In this document: piece by piece, positions 23,558 to 35,650 of the stretch | How positions within the stretch are numbered: position 1 is the stretch's first letter | Layout: every line of letters begins with the position of its first letter | Origin: Mercurialis annua | Lineage: Eukaryota; Streptophyta; Magnoliopsida; Malpighiales; Euphorbiaceae | Length of the DNA stretch: 64,000 bases | Direction of reading: 5' to 3' | Assembly (NCBI RefSeq): GCF_937616625.2 | Contig: NC_065577.1 | Span: 25,185,501-25,249,500, forward strand | Translations under genes and position numbers: made by a program | Notes under the pieces: model-generated | The model's database searches: none | Seen by the model: the letters and a program-made list of their open reading frames with translations, nothing else | What the model was told of the DNA's origin: nothing

Positions 23558-23805
23558 ATATTACAAATTCCACTAACATTAGACCAATAGTTTCAGTAAC
23601 TTTGTTCTCATTTATAAACATTTATAACATTAATAAAATGTTGATAAAAATGAAACGCCTCTGTGTGCGGATATTTATCTTCAGATAACTCTAAAGTCGA
23701 ACCACGTAAGCCCTACAAGAGTATTACTTTTCCACGTAAACCCTACAAGAGTATTCGGGTATCGTGTAAATCCTGACTTCAGATTCTGCCTCCGTCCTTA
23801 TTTAA
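23558..23805 (+). repeat. Local repeat module A, right flank of the CACTA insertion
   Basis: This begins with the second ATA of the target duplication and continues 'ttacaaattccactaacatt', as in 37.29, 42.50 and 60.48 kb. It includes the 'aagccctacaagagtatt' direct repeat and ends at the Stowaway-like insertion. Confidence 0.9.
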
Positions 23806-23807
23806 TA

Positions 23808-24594
23808 CTCTCTCCATCCCACAAAGATAGACCACCTTTCTATTTTGGGCGTCCCAAATTATAGGCCACCTTCTATTTTTGGTTAATAATTTTGGGAAAA
23901 TCTATTTGGCCCGAAAAATATGGACATAAAATGGCCCGAAAGAGATTAATGCAATTAAAAGTATGGCCAAGGTTATTTCTGCAAAAGCCAACAAATGTTT
24001 ATTATTTTGTGTTCTCTTTGATCATTAATAGGCTATTAAAGAGTATAGAATGATGTAACTAACTGCCACTTGGATTAATTTCTTTTATCATGACGTGGAC
24101 ATTTAATATATATAACCTATACTTTCTTGTTAATATATCATTTATATCCATATATAATGTGGCTTCTTCGTTTCAATATCTTTTTAAAAGATAATAAAAT
24201 TAAATTAAATTTATATACATGGAATAAAATATAAATATTAAAATAATTAGTTAAATGATATTTTATAAAAATAATTATAAGATTGAAAATATAGACATAG
24301 ATATATAATGACACGAACCAAAATATAAGCTTTTTTAAGTATATAATAGTCATGTATTAGCAGTGAATATCGATTTGTTAACATATTCATGAATTTAATT
24401 ATTTTAAAGCGGTACATAGTAAAACTTAAAAATAAAACTTAAATTTTAAACAATAAGTTATTTTTTCTATTATTTTCCATCCAATCAAGTGTATTTTTGT
24501 ATAATTACTTGCCAATTTAGATATCTTCTTAATAAATGACTTTATAACTTAATTTACAAAATATTATCAATTGATATAACTAAATTAGAGGGAG
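23808..24594. mobile_element. Stowaway-like (Tc1/mariner) element
   Basis: The left end CTCTCTCCATCCC follows a TA at 23806, and 'ttagagggag' followed by TA ends at 24596. The first 60 bp (ccaccttt.. ttttgggcgtcccaaattata) are typical of this superfamily. About 790 bp, no coding frame recognised; the termini match imperfectly, so it is an old copy. Confidence 0.6.
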
Positions 24595-24596
24595 TA

Positions 24597-25690
24597 ATTG
24601 CTTGGTCGGATTTAAATTTTTAATTTTATGAACATAAATAGTCAAATTAATTTAAAAGAAACTTTTATAAAATAAATTGTTAGGCGTAGTGTACTATAAG
24701 AAACAACAATTTTATTCCATTTATTTTTTTTTCTTAACAAATAAGTAATTTTATATATAGAAACTAAACTAATTACAAAAAATACAAACTAATGTATATT
24801 GTTCAAATATCTCTCTAAATAAAATTAGTTTTTTCATTTAGATTTTAGATTTTACATATACCGAATAGAAAAGTGTTTTTATATTTTGACATTTTAAAAA
24901 TATCTAGGATATATATATTAAATTAACAGATAGTTGTTTTTTTAAGTAATAAGTGAATTGTTAATATAAAAAAACGTATTCTTAAAAATTATGTATCTTT
25001 TAGATCATTTTTATAATTTTTTAAAATTTTAGTAATTTTTGATATTTTTTGATATTTGATTTTTATTATGAAAAAAATTGTTGTTTTTTTGTAAATTGTT
25101 GAATAAACTTATTTTTATTCAAACAAATTAATTATTTATAGGCCTAATGATGCCAAAAAGTTAAATTTTTTTTACTTTTTAAAAATGTATTCAATTTTTT
25201 TAAAAGCTGTAAGTATATTCAAATTTGACAAAATCCACTAAAAATATACCTAGTTTGATTTAATTATTGCCTACAATAGCAATTGAATATGGAAATTGTT
25301 TTTTTCTAATAAAAAGAAAAAAAAATATCGATTTATAATGTCACATGGATCAGATAAATTAATGTTGAAAATTATCAAATTGATTTTGAAAAGTTTGATA
25401 GATTTTCAGACAAATTGTTAAAATTATGATAGATTGATAATTTTTAAAGGTTAGATTATAATTTTTAAAACTTAAAACGATTTGAATTTTTAATACTTTC
25501 AAATTTTATTTATATATATCCGTAAAAATTTAATATGCACATAAACGTAATTTTTTTTATTTTATACAATATGTTATCCTATTTTATTTATCATTAATAG
25601 ATTATAATAAAAATAAAAAAATAAAAATCATATATAGACTTCAATTTCAAACTCTTTCGTATTTTTATATTAGATGTTTAAACAAGTTCA
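24597..25690. other. Very AT-rich stretch without a gene
   Basis: No gene, repeat boundary or regulatory element could be supported here. It is among the most AT-rich parts of the window, with long A and T runs. Confidence 0.5.
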
Positions 25691-26147
25691 TTTTCCCTTA
25701 TGAAATTAGAGGATCCACCATAAGCCTCTTCTACACCTTGTGCACTCAGCATGAACACCCAATTGCCTCTGATCTTCCATTCTTCTAATAACACACAAAT
25801 CGTTCAATCTACTACCGAATCATAAACTAAACAATCGCAACACGACTATACCATACTAACACGAAAAGCGCACATCCATATAATCAAATTTCCACGCAAA
25901 AGCAACATATAAGCGCCTCAACGAACATTTAAACATAAGTTGAATGTCTATGCATAAGCAGAATATCTACGCATGCGTATCTCGTCAAACAATCCTATCG
26001 AACAAACAAACAGCCTCGCTTCCTAGAGAGGAGAGTTGGCAATTTTAAAATCAAATGAAAACTGATCAAAGACATGACTCGAATCTTATGTGCTGCAGTA
26101 GTCTTTAGGTTGACTGACGCATAAAGCAGTGGTATCCTGGACCAATT

Positions 26148-26159
26148 GCTCTGATACCA
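26148..26159 (-). promoter_or_regulatory. Retrotransposon primer-binding site (tRNA-iMet)
   Basis: TGGTATCAGAGC on the reverse strand, four bases after the LTR end. This is the standard plant primer site for minus-strand DNA synthesis. Confidence 0.9.
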
Positions 26160-26917
26160 ACTTTGTCACGACCCAAAATCGAGGGTCGAGACCGGCGCTA
26201 GGGAATGGGAGTGGTAGCTTCGAAACCCGTAGCAAGCGTAAAAACGAGTAGAAATTTTTCGCAATTCAAACATATATCAATATGTAAAATGTTTTCAGAA
26301 AATTTCTTATACAATATAACTATATAGATTTCAAAACATCTAAATTACTTTCTGAAAATCTATGCGAAACGATATTAGAAATCAGGGTCTTAGCGATATC
26401 TCGCATTTAGTATTGCCCTGTTTCAACTTATGCCAATTCATAAAACAATAACCAATTCCATTCATGGATAATTGGTAAAGAAATAACACGAATAAAAAAA
26501 CGTGATTTATATAAACTATGAACATACATTTATCATCTCAGAGTTAATAGAAAAATATAGTTTGATACAAAATATTATTTTTATACCGACATCTACTAAC
26601 TACTGCAGCGCTAGGATTTGAAGCATACTTCAATACATACTTAAAATATTGCAGACTTCCGGAACAAGAATGGAAGTCCTTGCCTTCAAAATACTATCGC
26701 CTGAAATAAAACACTATTGGAGGGTCAGACGACGCTGAGTGAGTTCATATAATACTGCAGATAATTAATAAAAACAAAACATATTTTTATGTATCCAAAT
26801 ACGGAACCGAATGAAAACCTAAGTTCATTATGTTTCTTATTCATTACATTTATTATTCATTATGTTCTTCCGATTACGATCATACCGATACAATTCAAAG
26901 TTTAGTTATTGGCCCAA

Positions 26918-27080
26918 GTCCCGAGATAGTTCAACCGAGTTAAATGGGAGAGATACATGTCCCGAGATAGTTCAACCGAGTTACCTTGTATCTCGATTAA
27001 TGCAGTCCCGAGATAGTTCAACCGAGTTACTAGCATTAATCATTTTCTAATGCAGTCCCGAGATAGTTCAACCGAGTTAC
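26918..27080. repeat. 25-bp repeat, four copies, in the LTR
   Basis: GTCCCGAGATAGTTCAACCG followed by AGTTA occurs at 26918, 26959, 27005 and 27055. Spacing is 41, 46 and 50 bp; the last two copies also share flanking 'tgca' and 'actagcat'. Confidence 0.95.
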
Positions 27081-28510
27081 TAGCATCAGTCGATATTAAA
27101 GGATATTCTTTATGGCTTCATATCTTACTGAATATTGTTTGTATTTTATGTATATTCAGTTTATTATGACTGGTGTACACACAGTTCTATAAAATAATGC
27201 AAGTATTAAAAATTGACAGTATTAATATAAACTCACCACTTTCTATTCATAGTTTCCAAACCGGATAACGCTATGTCACGCTCTTCGAGTTACAGGTCCC
27301 GTCGGTAGTTGTCTCTCCGGGTCTACACAAATACGATAACTAGACTCGATTAAAATGGATTCTAATCCGAAGACGTTCTAGCTATATAATACTTAGCGAA
27401 TAAATTTATTTCTATTGCCTCGGAATAAATCGACAATCTTTTAAAAATATAACTTCGTGTAATAAATAACATTAGTCCAAATATTATTTATTAGTTATCC
27501 AATTTTGCTAAATTAAATTAATTATCGAGATAATCGATAATTAATTTAATAATTCCCTTTTCCATATTTTATAATCAACTTTAACTCAAAATGTCAAATT
27601 AATAATCAAATAATTAACGAGTTAACATTTTGTTAACTCAAAACTAGTTTTTCCAAAACTAGCTCAACTAGTCGACTTTGGACTATTAAAACGTTCCCGT
27701 AAAATAGCCAAGTACCAAACAAACTTAACACTCTTATAGTCCGTAATCCCATCTACAATTTTCGTTTAGGTTCTAGACTGAAATAATAGTCCTAAGGTGT
27801 CGAAAATATGTCCCGAAGTTGGTTCCCTAAAACTGTCATATTTGGCAGCAAAACATTCCACCATGGCTGCTGTTTCGGGCTAAGAAACAGAGCACGTAAA
27901 CTGGTTATAATCCAAAACAAATCTGACATCCCTATATTCCACAGCGTCCTCTACAACTTTCATTTAGACCTCGGACTCAAAATCAAACCCGAAGATGTCG
28001 GAAACTAGCTCGGAAGTTGCCTCCCCGGGCTGTTTTATTGACAGCAGAACAGCCCTAAGGGCTGCTGTTTGCAGTCAAATCTGCAGCTATCATGCCACTG
28101 TTGTGGCAGCGGCTGTCCCACATTTTTGTTCTTTGTTCCGTAACGAACACAATGACACCAAAACCAACACATTCCGACATTTCGTTAGCTCGCAATCCTC
28201 TTTCAAAGTTAGCTCCTCGCTATGTACTAATCCTTGTTTTAACTTATAATTTTTCACTTATATTTAAATTCTAACACTAGACTTAAACACCATTCTTATT
28301 ATCATATAACCAACTTCATTTTAACTTTAAATATGTATCTTTTATACATTTTTCTTGTTTTTAGAATTATCTCTTAAAAACGCTTCAACGTCAACTTAAA
28401 TCGTCGTAATTAGTCGTCGCGAAACCTTTGAACAAACTTTTACTAATCTAAACCAATTACCATTCGAATAGGGGCTGTCTTAGTGTCAAAATTACGCTCC
28501 CTACGACGGC

Positions 28511-28624
28511 CGAGGGCTGCGATTGCAGCCCTCAAAGAGCTTCTCAGCTCTGCTCGCAAGAGCAGAGCTGAATTCTGCTCTTGGCAGAATTTTTGCTGCT
28601 CTTGGTGAGCAGCAATTGCTGCTC
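28511..28624. repeat. Cluster of five adjacent hairpins in the LTR
   Basis: Perfect stems follow one another: GAGGGCTGC/GCAGCCCTC (28512-28533), CAGCTCTGCTC/GAGCAGAGCTG (28545-28570), AATTCTGC/GCAGAATT (28571-28591), GCTGCTC/GAGCAGC (28595-28613) and the 18-bp palindrome at 28607-28624. The block is GC-rich compared with its surroundings and would be transcribed in the leader or 3' end of the retroelement RNA. Confidence 0.85.
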
Positions 28625-29768
28625 ACCGGAGCAGTTTCCGGCCGTCGGAGTCCCACTCCGACGTGCTCTCGAGGCCTAGCGAGATTCTTTCATTTATAAA
28701 TTCAAAGCCAACTAATTCCAACTCTCAAACTCACCAACACAGACACTTAATCAAAAACAGAAAATCCAATATTTAATCTCCACAAAACCAATTCAAAACA
28801 CATCCAAATCTAAAACCATAAATTATACCTTGTCCGCATATGAGTCGACTCTTCAACCGAACTTGAATCCTTGAAAACAAGTGTCGGAATTCCAAGATAT
28901 GCTCACCGCCGTGAGAAGTGCTCAAAAGAGCATGATGGAGCTTGAAGAAGATAGCTTCGGCATCTTGAAAGGATGAGGGTTTTGGTTTATTTGTTCCATC
29001 TAATTGTTGATATGCAAGAGTAAATGAAGAGGTGGGATAATAGATGTCCTCATTTGATTGAAATGAGGGGAAAATAACCATATAGGTGTTTGAAGTATGC
29101 ACCGCTGGCACTTAAACCTTTAAATTTCAATTGCTCCAATTTAATCCAAGTCGTTTTCATAATTACGCGGAACCTTGACGGTTATTCTTTATTGATAAAT
29201 AATGGATTTCATCGCATTATTTATTTATCCGGATCCAAATAATTTATTTATATCATTTTTCTTTTTCCGATATTCAAATTCCGCTTAATAAAATACTCTT
29301 GTCCAAATTTATAAATTTAATCTTAGCTCCTTTATTTTATTTTATGAACTTTATCGTAAAATTTATTAACTCGGGACTTTCCATTTAATTTTATTTTACT
29401 TTATTGATTTCTTCTTAGTCCCGCTAAAAATCCAATTTATAAAACAATAATATCCACTTAAATTATTATTTTACGATAATTTTTAATAGACCCACTTCGG
29501 TCTAGCTTCTTATTTCCTGAACTTAATTCCGACGTTCTTGATTTATATTTTCATACTTACGCCTCGTGACACCTATAATTGGTACTTTTAAAAGTGTGGG
29601 GTATTACATAGAGCAACTCATATATCGTTCGAGTTTGACATCAAGTTAGTACAACACATTGAAACTTGAGAGCTTGAGTTCAAGTTTGTTTTAATTTAAA
29701 CCCGACTCAATTTGTTTATATTTTTTCTAATTGGTATGGACATGTTGACTTGAATATTACTCCTTTAA

Positions 29769-29790
29769 TCATATATATATATATATATAT
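29769..29790. repeat. (AT)n microsatellite
   Basis: About eleven AT units directly beside the Helitron 3' end; Helitrons insert between A and T. Confidence 0.9.
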
Positions 29791-29791
29791 A

Positions 29792-31556
29792 CTAGTTTTG
29801 CATTACGTGCTACGCACGTGGCTCGTAACGCGACTCGTCAATTTATTATATAAATTTACTATATAATTATATAAATTTATTTTTTTTAATATTTAATATT
29901 AAACAATTAGAGTTTTTGTTAGAATTAATCAAAATACTTTAATTTATTAATTTTAAAATTAATTGATGTCAATAATATTTATTTATTTATTTTGACAATC
30001 GAATAATCTTTCATTAATAATAAAGAGCAGTTACAGGTGTAAGAATTCAGAAAGGGTACAACCGTTTCCAATGACCTGGCATGGAACAAGATATAAACCT
30101 TGATTCGCAGATCGCCTTACAAAACAAAATCAAAATTACATAACCGCTCTAACACAATAAGATCCAATCCTTTTCTGTCTAACAAAAGACTCACAAACTC
30201 TTCATAAAAAACAACAAATCTTTCATATAGAAAGAACAACAAAACTTTCAAAAAAGAAAGACAATCACTGTAAAATAGTTATCAAAAAAAAAACTAATAT
30301 AACCTATAACGATTTCATCTTCAATCTTGAAAGGGCTTGATCCATCTCTGATTTTTTATTTGTATATCTATTGAAATTGATGCGCCTCGTCGATAGATTT
30401 ACCAACCAAAATAAAAAAGATGAAAAGGAGTCGGTCATTTATTTAATTCTAAAGCAATAAAAAAGAAATGGCTACCGCCAACGGCAAAAATAAACCATTG
30501 ACGGCAGCCGAAGCGAAAAACAAAGGAGAAACGCTTGACGGCTAGGTCAATAATATTTATTTATAACCTGTTGTATTAATTAAATTTATTATAATTAAAC
30601 CAATATATTACATATATAATTAATATTAAATTAGTTAGAGTTTCTATTTGATTATGAAATATCTTTATATTAATAATTAAAGTAGTTTCTAATTAAATTA
30701 ATTAAAATATTAAATTTTTTAATTATATTATAAGTAGTTTAATTTAATTAGCATTCTAAATCAATTATCTTAATAATATAACTTTGAGATAATATTAAAT
30801 AAATTTATAAGCTATACAAATGTATGCAAAAAAATTGCAATAAAAATGATCTTACAAAATAAAAACGATCACTATAAAGTTGTAATAAAAATATATTTGA
30901 TAATATAATTAAGGTTTATTCATTGTTGCTGACTTTAAGTTCATTATAGTATGGTAGAATTCAACCGTGAAACTTAAAAATTGAGATTATAAATTTAAAT
31001 ATTACATGAATTTTTTTATAAAGTTCTAAAATAAATTAACTATTATGTGATATGATTAATTGGTGCTACTGGTTTTATATTAATAAGTTTCGCACATAAT
31101 TTTATGTTGTGCGAGTATGGTGATTACATGGAGGTAGTTTAGTATAGCTGTATTGTGAATTAATTAATTTTATTTTTCATAGATTATTAGATAAAAATCA
31201 TATTCAGTGATGAATAAAGTAATAATAAGAAAGTAATGTAAATTGCAACACAAACATCTTTGTATTGCAAATTATAATCTGTCAAGATATTAAAAGATTA
31301 GTTAATTTAAGTTTGTTTTATACTTTCATTCATGGCGAATTTTTTGGTTCCTTTTTTGAATCAAATTTTGATTCCTTATCCAAATCAAATTTCAATTTCA
31401 ATTATACTCTATCTTTAATAATTGGATGAATTATTTAATTTATAATTAGTTAGTTAATGACTATAAAACCTATAAATATTAGTAAATTAAAAAGGACTAT
31501 TTGGTAAATTTGATTGTCCCCCCCCCCCCCATCCGTGCTTTTATATATAGTATAGA
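29792..31556 (-). mobile_element. Helitron, non-autonomous, 1.77 kb
   Basis: On the reverse strand the element begins TCTATACTATATATAAAAGC (31556) and ends with the hairpin ACGTGC-GTA-GCACGT, nine bases and CTAG (29792). It lies between A and T as expected. No Rep/helicase gene is inside; a LINE fragment is nested in it and a run of C at about 31518-31530 lies near its start. Confidence 0.72.
29986..30545 (-). mobile_element. 5'-truncated LINE with 18-bp target duplication
   Basis: GTCAATAATATTTATTTA is found at 29968-29985 and again at 30546-30563. On the reverse strand the insert ends 'atgaaagattattcgattg', 'tcaaaa', then TAAA repeats, like plant L1 3' tails. The remaining 560 bp are 3' untranslated sequence; no reverse transcriptase is left. 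Confidence 0.75.
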
Positions 31557-32227
31557 TATTGTATTCCATTTATTTACAATGATGATATAAAATTATTATT
31601 TATTGCTTTTGAATTATTTGAAATTTTATTTTTTATATAGGTTTTTTTTAAATAATTGAGAGAGGAAAGAGCGTTTTTGGAAGGAATTCAACCCACGATC
31701 TTGACAGTATACTGTTTAACGTTTATAACATTTGATCTACAATTCATTAATATAATATGTTAAAATTTAGTATATGTCTTCCTCAAAATTACAAATTTAA
31801 TTCCTCTACTAAATTTTAAAAAAATTATTTTAATTATTTTATTTATAATTTTGGTAAAATATGTTGCCCTTTTAAAGGTTTCACAAATAATTTTTTTCAT
31901 AACTATTTATAATATGTAAACTAAATAAAATAAAGTTATGTGCTGTATAAAATAAAGATAGAATATATTTAGTGTATGATATTTTTTAGATTATGTATTT
32001 TTTTAATGAATAAAACAGAGACTATTTATTGGCATAATCAAACATAAGGAAAAAAAAAATAATGTAAAGACTTAATAATGGGATTTTCTGTTAGTAAACA
32101 TTGGTATTGATTTGTCTTTTTTGGGTGTCATGACTAGAGTACTAATTAGCACACTTAAAACATAAAACTCCGTGTATATTTAAGTAGAGGTTAAATATGA
32201 GGACTGATTTGCATTTCGAATTTATTT
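31557..32227. other. AT-rich stretch without a gene
   Basis: Nothing recognisable; ends where the 5.2-kb tandem array begins. Confidence 0.5.
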
Positions 32228-32749
32228 CTGACTTCAGATTCTGCCTCCGTCACTATTTAATACGATATGGCAAAGCGACTGTACACAAGCCGTCTATAAA
32301 CTGAAGTAATCATCATTAAAGAGACTTGTTTAGTCATAGACTGAGATATGCAGAAGTCGCTTGGTCATTTTGCTAGTCATTAATAATTCTTGGGAGGTAT
32401 GTTGGCGGTGAGTATGGACATTGAATAGGTCAGGATTATTAATTACAATTAACTCTCTTCCAACGACCCCTTGTTCTTTAAGAACACACAACTTCTTCTC
32501 TCAAAATCAAATCAAACTGAGTAGCCGGATAAGTGTCATTAATAGCCGGAGAACCCTAATACCAAACCCTGATATTAATACTAAGCCTAAACCCTAATAA
32601 ATAGGGGCCTTTGCCAGCCAAGCTAGGCCCACAGGTTATGAAAATTTACGATAAAGAGTTGTAATATCTGATACTCAACCATTTAATTATGTTTTTTTTA
32701 TCTTATTTGTAGATATGAATTTCGTAGTCGAAAAGAACAATGCTGCATT

Positions 32750-32845
32750 ACAATCTGTGTCGTGGCACTCTCCTGGGCTGCCATCACACAATCCTTTATC
32801 TCACTGTGTGGTGGCAGCCTAGGAGAGTGCCACCACAAAGATTGT
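32750..32845 (+). ncRNA. miRNA-precursor-like hairpin, copy 1
   Basis: ACAATCTGTGTCGTGGCACT continuing to CATCACACA pairs with TGTGTGGTGGCAGCCTAGG continuing to AGATTGT. The stem is 41 bp with two mismatches and two G-U pairs; the loop is about 14 nt. Length, stem quality and four copies in the window resemble a plant MIR precursor or a very small foldback MITE. Expression is unknown, and the mature sequence, if any, is not one that I recognise. Confidence 0.55.
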
Positions 32846-33203
32846 AGGTATTCCTGCTAAGGCAGCTGGAAAGTAGTATTGTTCACCGCTCTCTTTATTG
32901 CCTTGTCATAAATTTGTCTCATTTCGAATTGTACTATAAAAAGGTCGTTTGGTTATACCCATTAAACATTTGAAATAGTTTAAAAAAGTTCATATTATTC
33001 TATCTTTTAGTAATAAGAGCAGCAATGGATCCATCATTTTGTATCTCTTGATAGTAAACTTGATTCGAAGTAAAATATTGTAGAAATCTGTTGAATTATC
33101 CGGAAAAAAATAGTTTATTATAAATTCTCGTTAAAAGCGGCGTATTTTTAAATTTAGAAGTAAAATAATCAAATATTTATTTTACTTACTTGAAAATAAA
33201 TAA

Positions 33204-33480
33204 TTATAGGAAAAGTGGAAATATACGGATAAAGGCACTTGTACGTTTTTTATCAGGGTGATAACCGCCCGGATATGGTGTAGATTTAACCGTGACTCTG
33301 CACACGCAGGGGCTTAAGGTGAGTTTCGCCATTTTTAGAGACGAATCCGGGTAGGATGTCCCCACGAAAGCCGTAGGACGTCCAGGGACGTTCGGATGAT
33401 TCCAATCGGATTCCGGAAACACGAGTTTTTGCACGAAGCGAGCCGGCCAGCTTTCCTATTTCTTTCATGTTTCCGTATAG
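33204..33480 (-). repeat. Module E, unit 1, with a recurring 76-codon open frame
   Basis: On the reverse strand an open frame (33434-33204) reads FPESDWNHPNVPGRPTAFVG, TSYPDSSLKMAKL, SPCVCRVTVKSTPYPG, YHPDKKRTSAFIRIF. The same frame is open at 38631-38401 and 43830-43612, partly at 14370, and in a diverged inverted copy at 62273-62509. No protein family is recognised and no promoter is evident. It is either a small unknown coding repeat or a repeat that happens to lack stops. Confidence 0.5.
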
Positions 33481-34399
33481 TAATTTGATTCTCGTAATTC
33501 CACGAATAGAAGTAAAATATTACGACAACCTATGGAATTACCCGGAAAAAAAATCGTGACTTTTAAAAGCGACGTACATTTAAACCTGTGAAAAGTAAAA
33601 TACGAATCCGGATACATGGAAGCTGTAAGCATTCGGGTCAGCGTCCCTGGGACGTTCAATTTAAGCCGACAATTATCAAGAACTTAACAATGCTTATTTA
33701 AACTGTTTCTTTACCTATCCGGGTAGGTCACATAATCACAAACATCGACTGAACGAATCTAGCTCTGCTTCCACATGTACTCTATTTCCGTGTGTTATTT
33801 TGATTAAGCGCAAAACAATAGATACACGCAAGTTATCAATCAGATAAGCTCATCATATACAATTCTTTTTCAGAAATATCAGTTTCATTTAACTTCGTAC
33901 ACAAAAAAAGTTCTCAATTATTGAACATTATATATTGACAGAAAAAAAGAAGTTTAATTTTGCGCAATACGAAAAGAGACGGCCAGCTTTCCTATTTCTT
34001 TTATGTCTCCGTATTGTAATTTGATTCTTGTAATTCCACGAATAGAAGTAAAATATTACGGCCACCTATGGAATTATCCAGAAAAAAATAGATTTTAAAA
34101 GCGACGTACATTTAAAACTGTGAAAAGTAAAATAATCAAACATGTATTTTACTTAATCCAATTTGCTGTATTCCCATAAATATTTCATAAGGGGGGCATG
34201 GTTAATGTTCTTGTAGGACCTTTTCTCAGCCATGTATTAATTCAAAGGTGCATTACAAACAAAGCCTGCTAAATGGAGCATAAGAGCTCCTTTACCAATT
34301 ACATACAAAAGTAGGCATGTACTTTCTTTTTTACCAGATGTGCCTGTACTTTTTTTTTTATCGAACTCTCTATAAAAAAAAGCGGATATAAACGGATAC

Positions 34400-35650
34400 A
34401 GGCACCATTACGTTTTTTATCCGGGCGATATCCGCCAGGATATGGTGTAGATTTCACCATGGCTCTGCACACGCAGGGGCTTCAAGGGAGGTTTCACCCT
34501 TTTTAGAAGACGAATTCGGGTAGGCTGTCCCCCACGAAAGCTGAAGGACGTCCAGAGACGTTCGGATGAGTCCAATCGAACTCCGAAAAAAAAAATAGAT
34601 CCTCGTAAAAGCGACGTACATATAGACCAGTGAAAAGTAAAATTAACAAGCATGTATTTTACTAACTCTGAAGATAAATAATCATGAACCGCTTTCGTTG
34701 CCAAACTAGGCACCCCGTCGATAAAAAAGGTAAACATGGATTACCCCAATCGAACGCCGGGAACACCAGGTGTGCCTGTACTTTTTTTTATCGAACTCTC
34801 TAAAAAATAAGAAAAGTGGATATATACGGATACAGGCACTTGTACGTTTTTTATCCGTGCGATGTCCGCCACGATATGGTGTAGATTTCAACTTGACTCT
34901 GCACACGCAGGGTCTTCATGGGACGTCCAGGGACGAATCCGGGACTCATGATTAATTTTTTGGAAAGAAGTTTTTAACTATATATGTATATTTAAAAATA
35001 CAATGATGTCTTATGAATACCTTGTTTTTCAGTTCGGGACATTTCTATAAAAAAAACATTTGGTCGAAATTGATAAATGTAAAAAAGTACAAGGATATGT
35101 AGCAGCCATATTACAGATATCTAGTAGATATATTTTTAATTGCTGAGTTAGAACTGCCGGACAAGAGGATATGCCATAAATAACAGTACCATGCCCTCTA
35201 GAAACTGAAGTAATCTTAAACAGTACTGGTACTAGTATTATTTTTGGAAAACCCATTTATTTATATGGGGGGGGGTCTTAATGAGTAACACAGAAGATAT
35301 GGTTCCAAACTTATCTCTAACACAAAAGATAGATGTAAAGGCCAGGACTCAGGATTAGTTTTTTGGAAAGAAAAAAATAGACTGATGTCTTATGAATCCC
35401 TTATTATTCAATTCGGGACATTTCCATAAAAAAACATTTTGTCGCAATTGATAAATGTGAATAAGGATCAGAATAATGCAGCTACACTTTGGATATCCCG
35501 CATATACATATGTTATTGCTGAGTTAGGACTACCGGACTAGGGGTTATGCCATAGATAATAGTATGACTTGTCACTGTACCATGCCTTCTAGAAACTGAA
35601 GTAATCACAAACAGTAGAATTATTTTTGAAAAACACATTTATTTATATAG
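34400..35650. repeat. Modules E, E' and two F copies, unit 1
   Basis: 34400-34600 is a diverged module E, 34690-34930 is module E' (same family as 185-440), and module F is present twice (34960-35270 and 35355-35650), the second copy diverged. The F text includes 'tcttatgaataccttg', 'ttcgggacatttctataaaa' and 'gccataaataacagt'. The matching region in unit 2 is 39590-40870. Confidence 0.75.

Larger units (their letters stand above)
25690..29608 (-). mobile_element. LTR retrotransposon 5' part: LTR, PBS, truncated internal region
   Basis: On the reverse strand the LTR starts TGTAATACCCCACAC at 29608 and ends GGGTCGTGACA at 26164 (3445 bp), followed after four bases by TGGTATCAGAGC (26159-26148), complementary to initiator Met tRNA. 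A long LTR with a TGTAATACCCC start and this primer site fits the Tekay/Del chromoviruses of the Ty3-gypsy group (family knowledge). Only about 450 bp of internal sequence remain; gag, pol and the other LTR are absent. The right flank reads TAGAG; the other target copy is lost. Confidence 0.8.
26164..29608 (-). repeat. Long terminal repeat (3.4 kb)
   Basis: Bounded by TG..CA with the inverted TGTCACGA / TGTAATAC type ends. It contains a 25-bp tandem repeat on one side and a cluster of hairpins on the other. Short open frames inside (for example 29111-28773 on the reverse strand) match no recognised protein. Confidence 0.8.

Noticed and set aside
26918..27080. CRISPR-like array
   Set aside because: Four 25-bp repeats with short, partly similar spacers inside a plant LTR; there are no cas genes and the setting is a eukaryotic nuclear genome.
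28773..29111. 112-codon reverse frame in the LTR as a gene
   Set aside because: No family is recognised, and it lies wholly inside the LTR, which is normally non-coding.
26164..29608. Solo LTR
   Set aside because: The primer-binding site and about 450 bp of internal sequence follow the LTR, so it is a truncated element, not a solo LTR.
32750..32845. Hairpin arm as a miR399-type sequence (GCC-AGGAGAGT-GCC)
   Set aside because: There is a loose likeness, but two indels are needed to align it, so it does not qualify as a miR399 family member.
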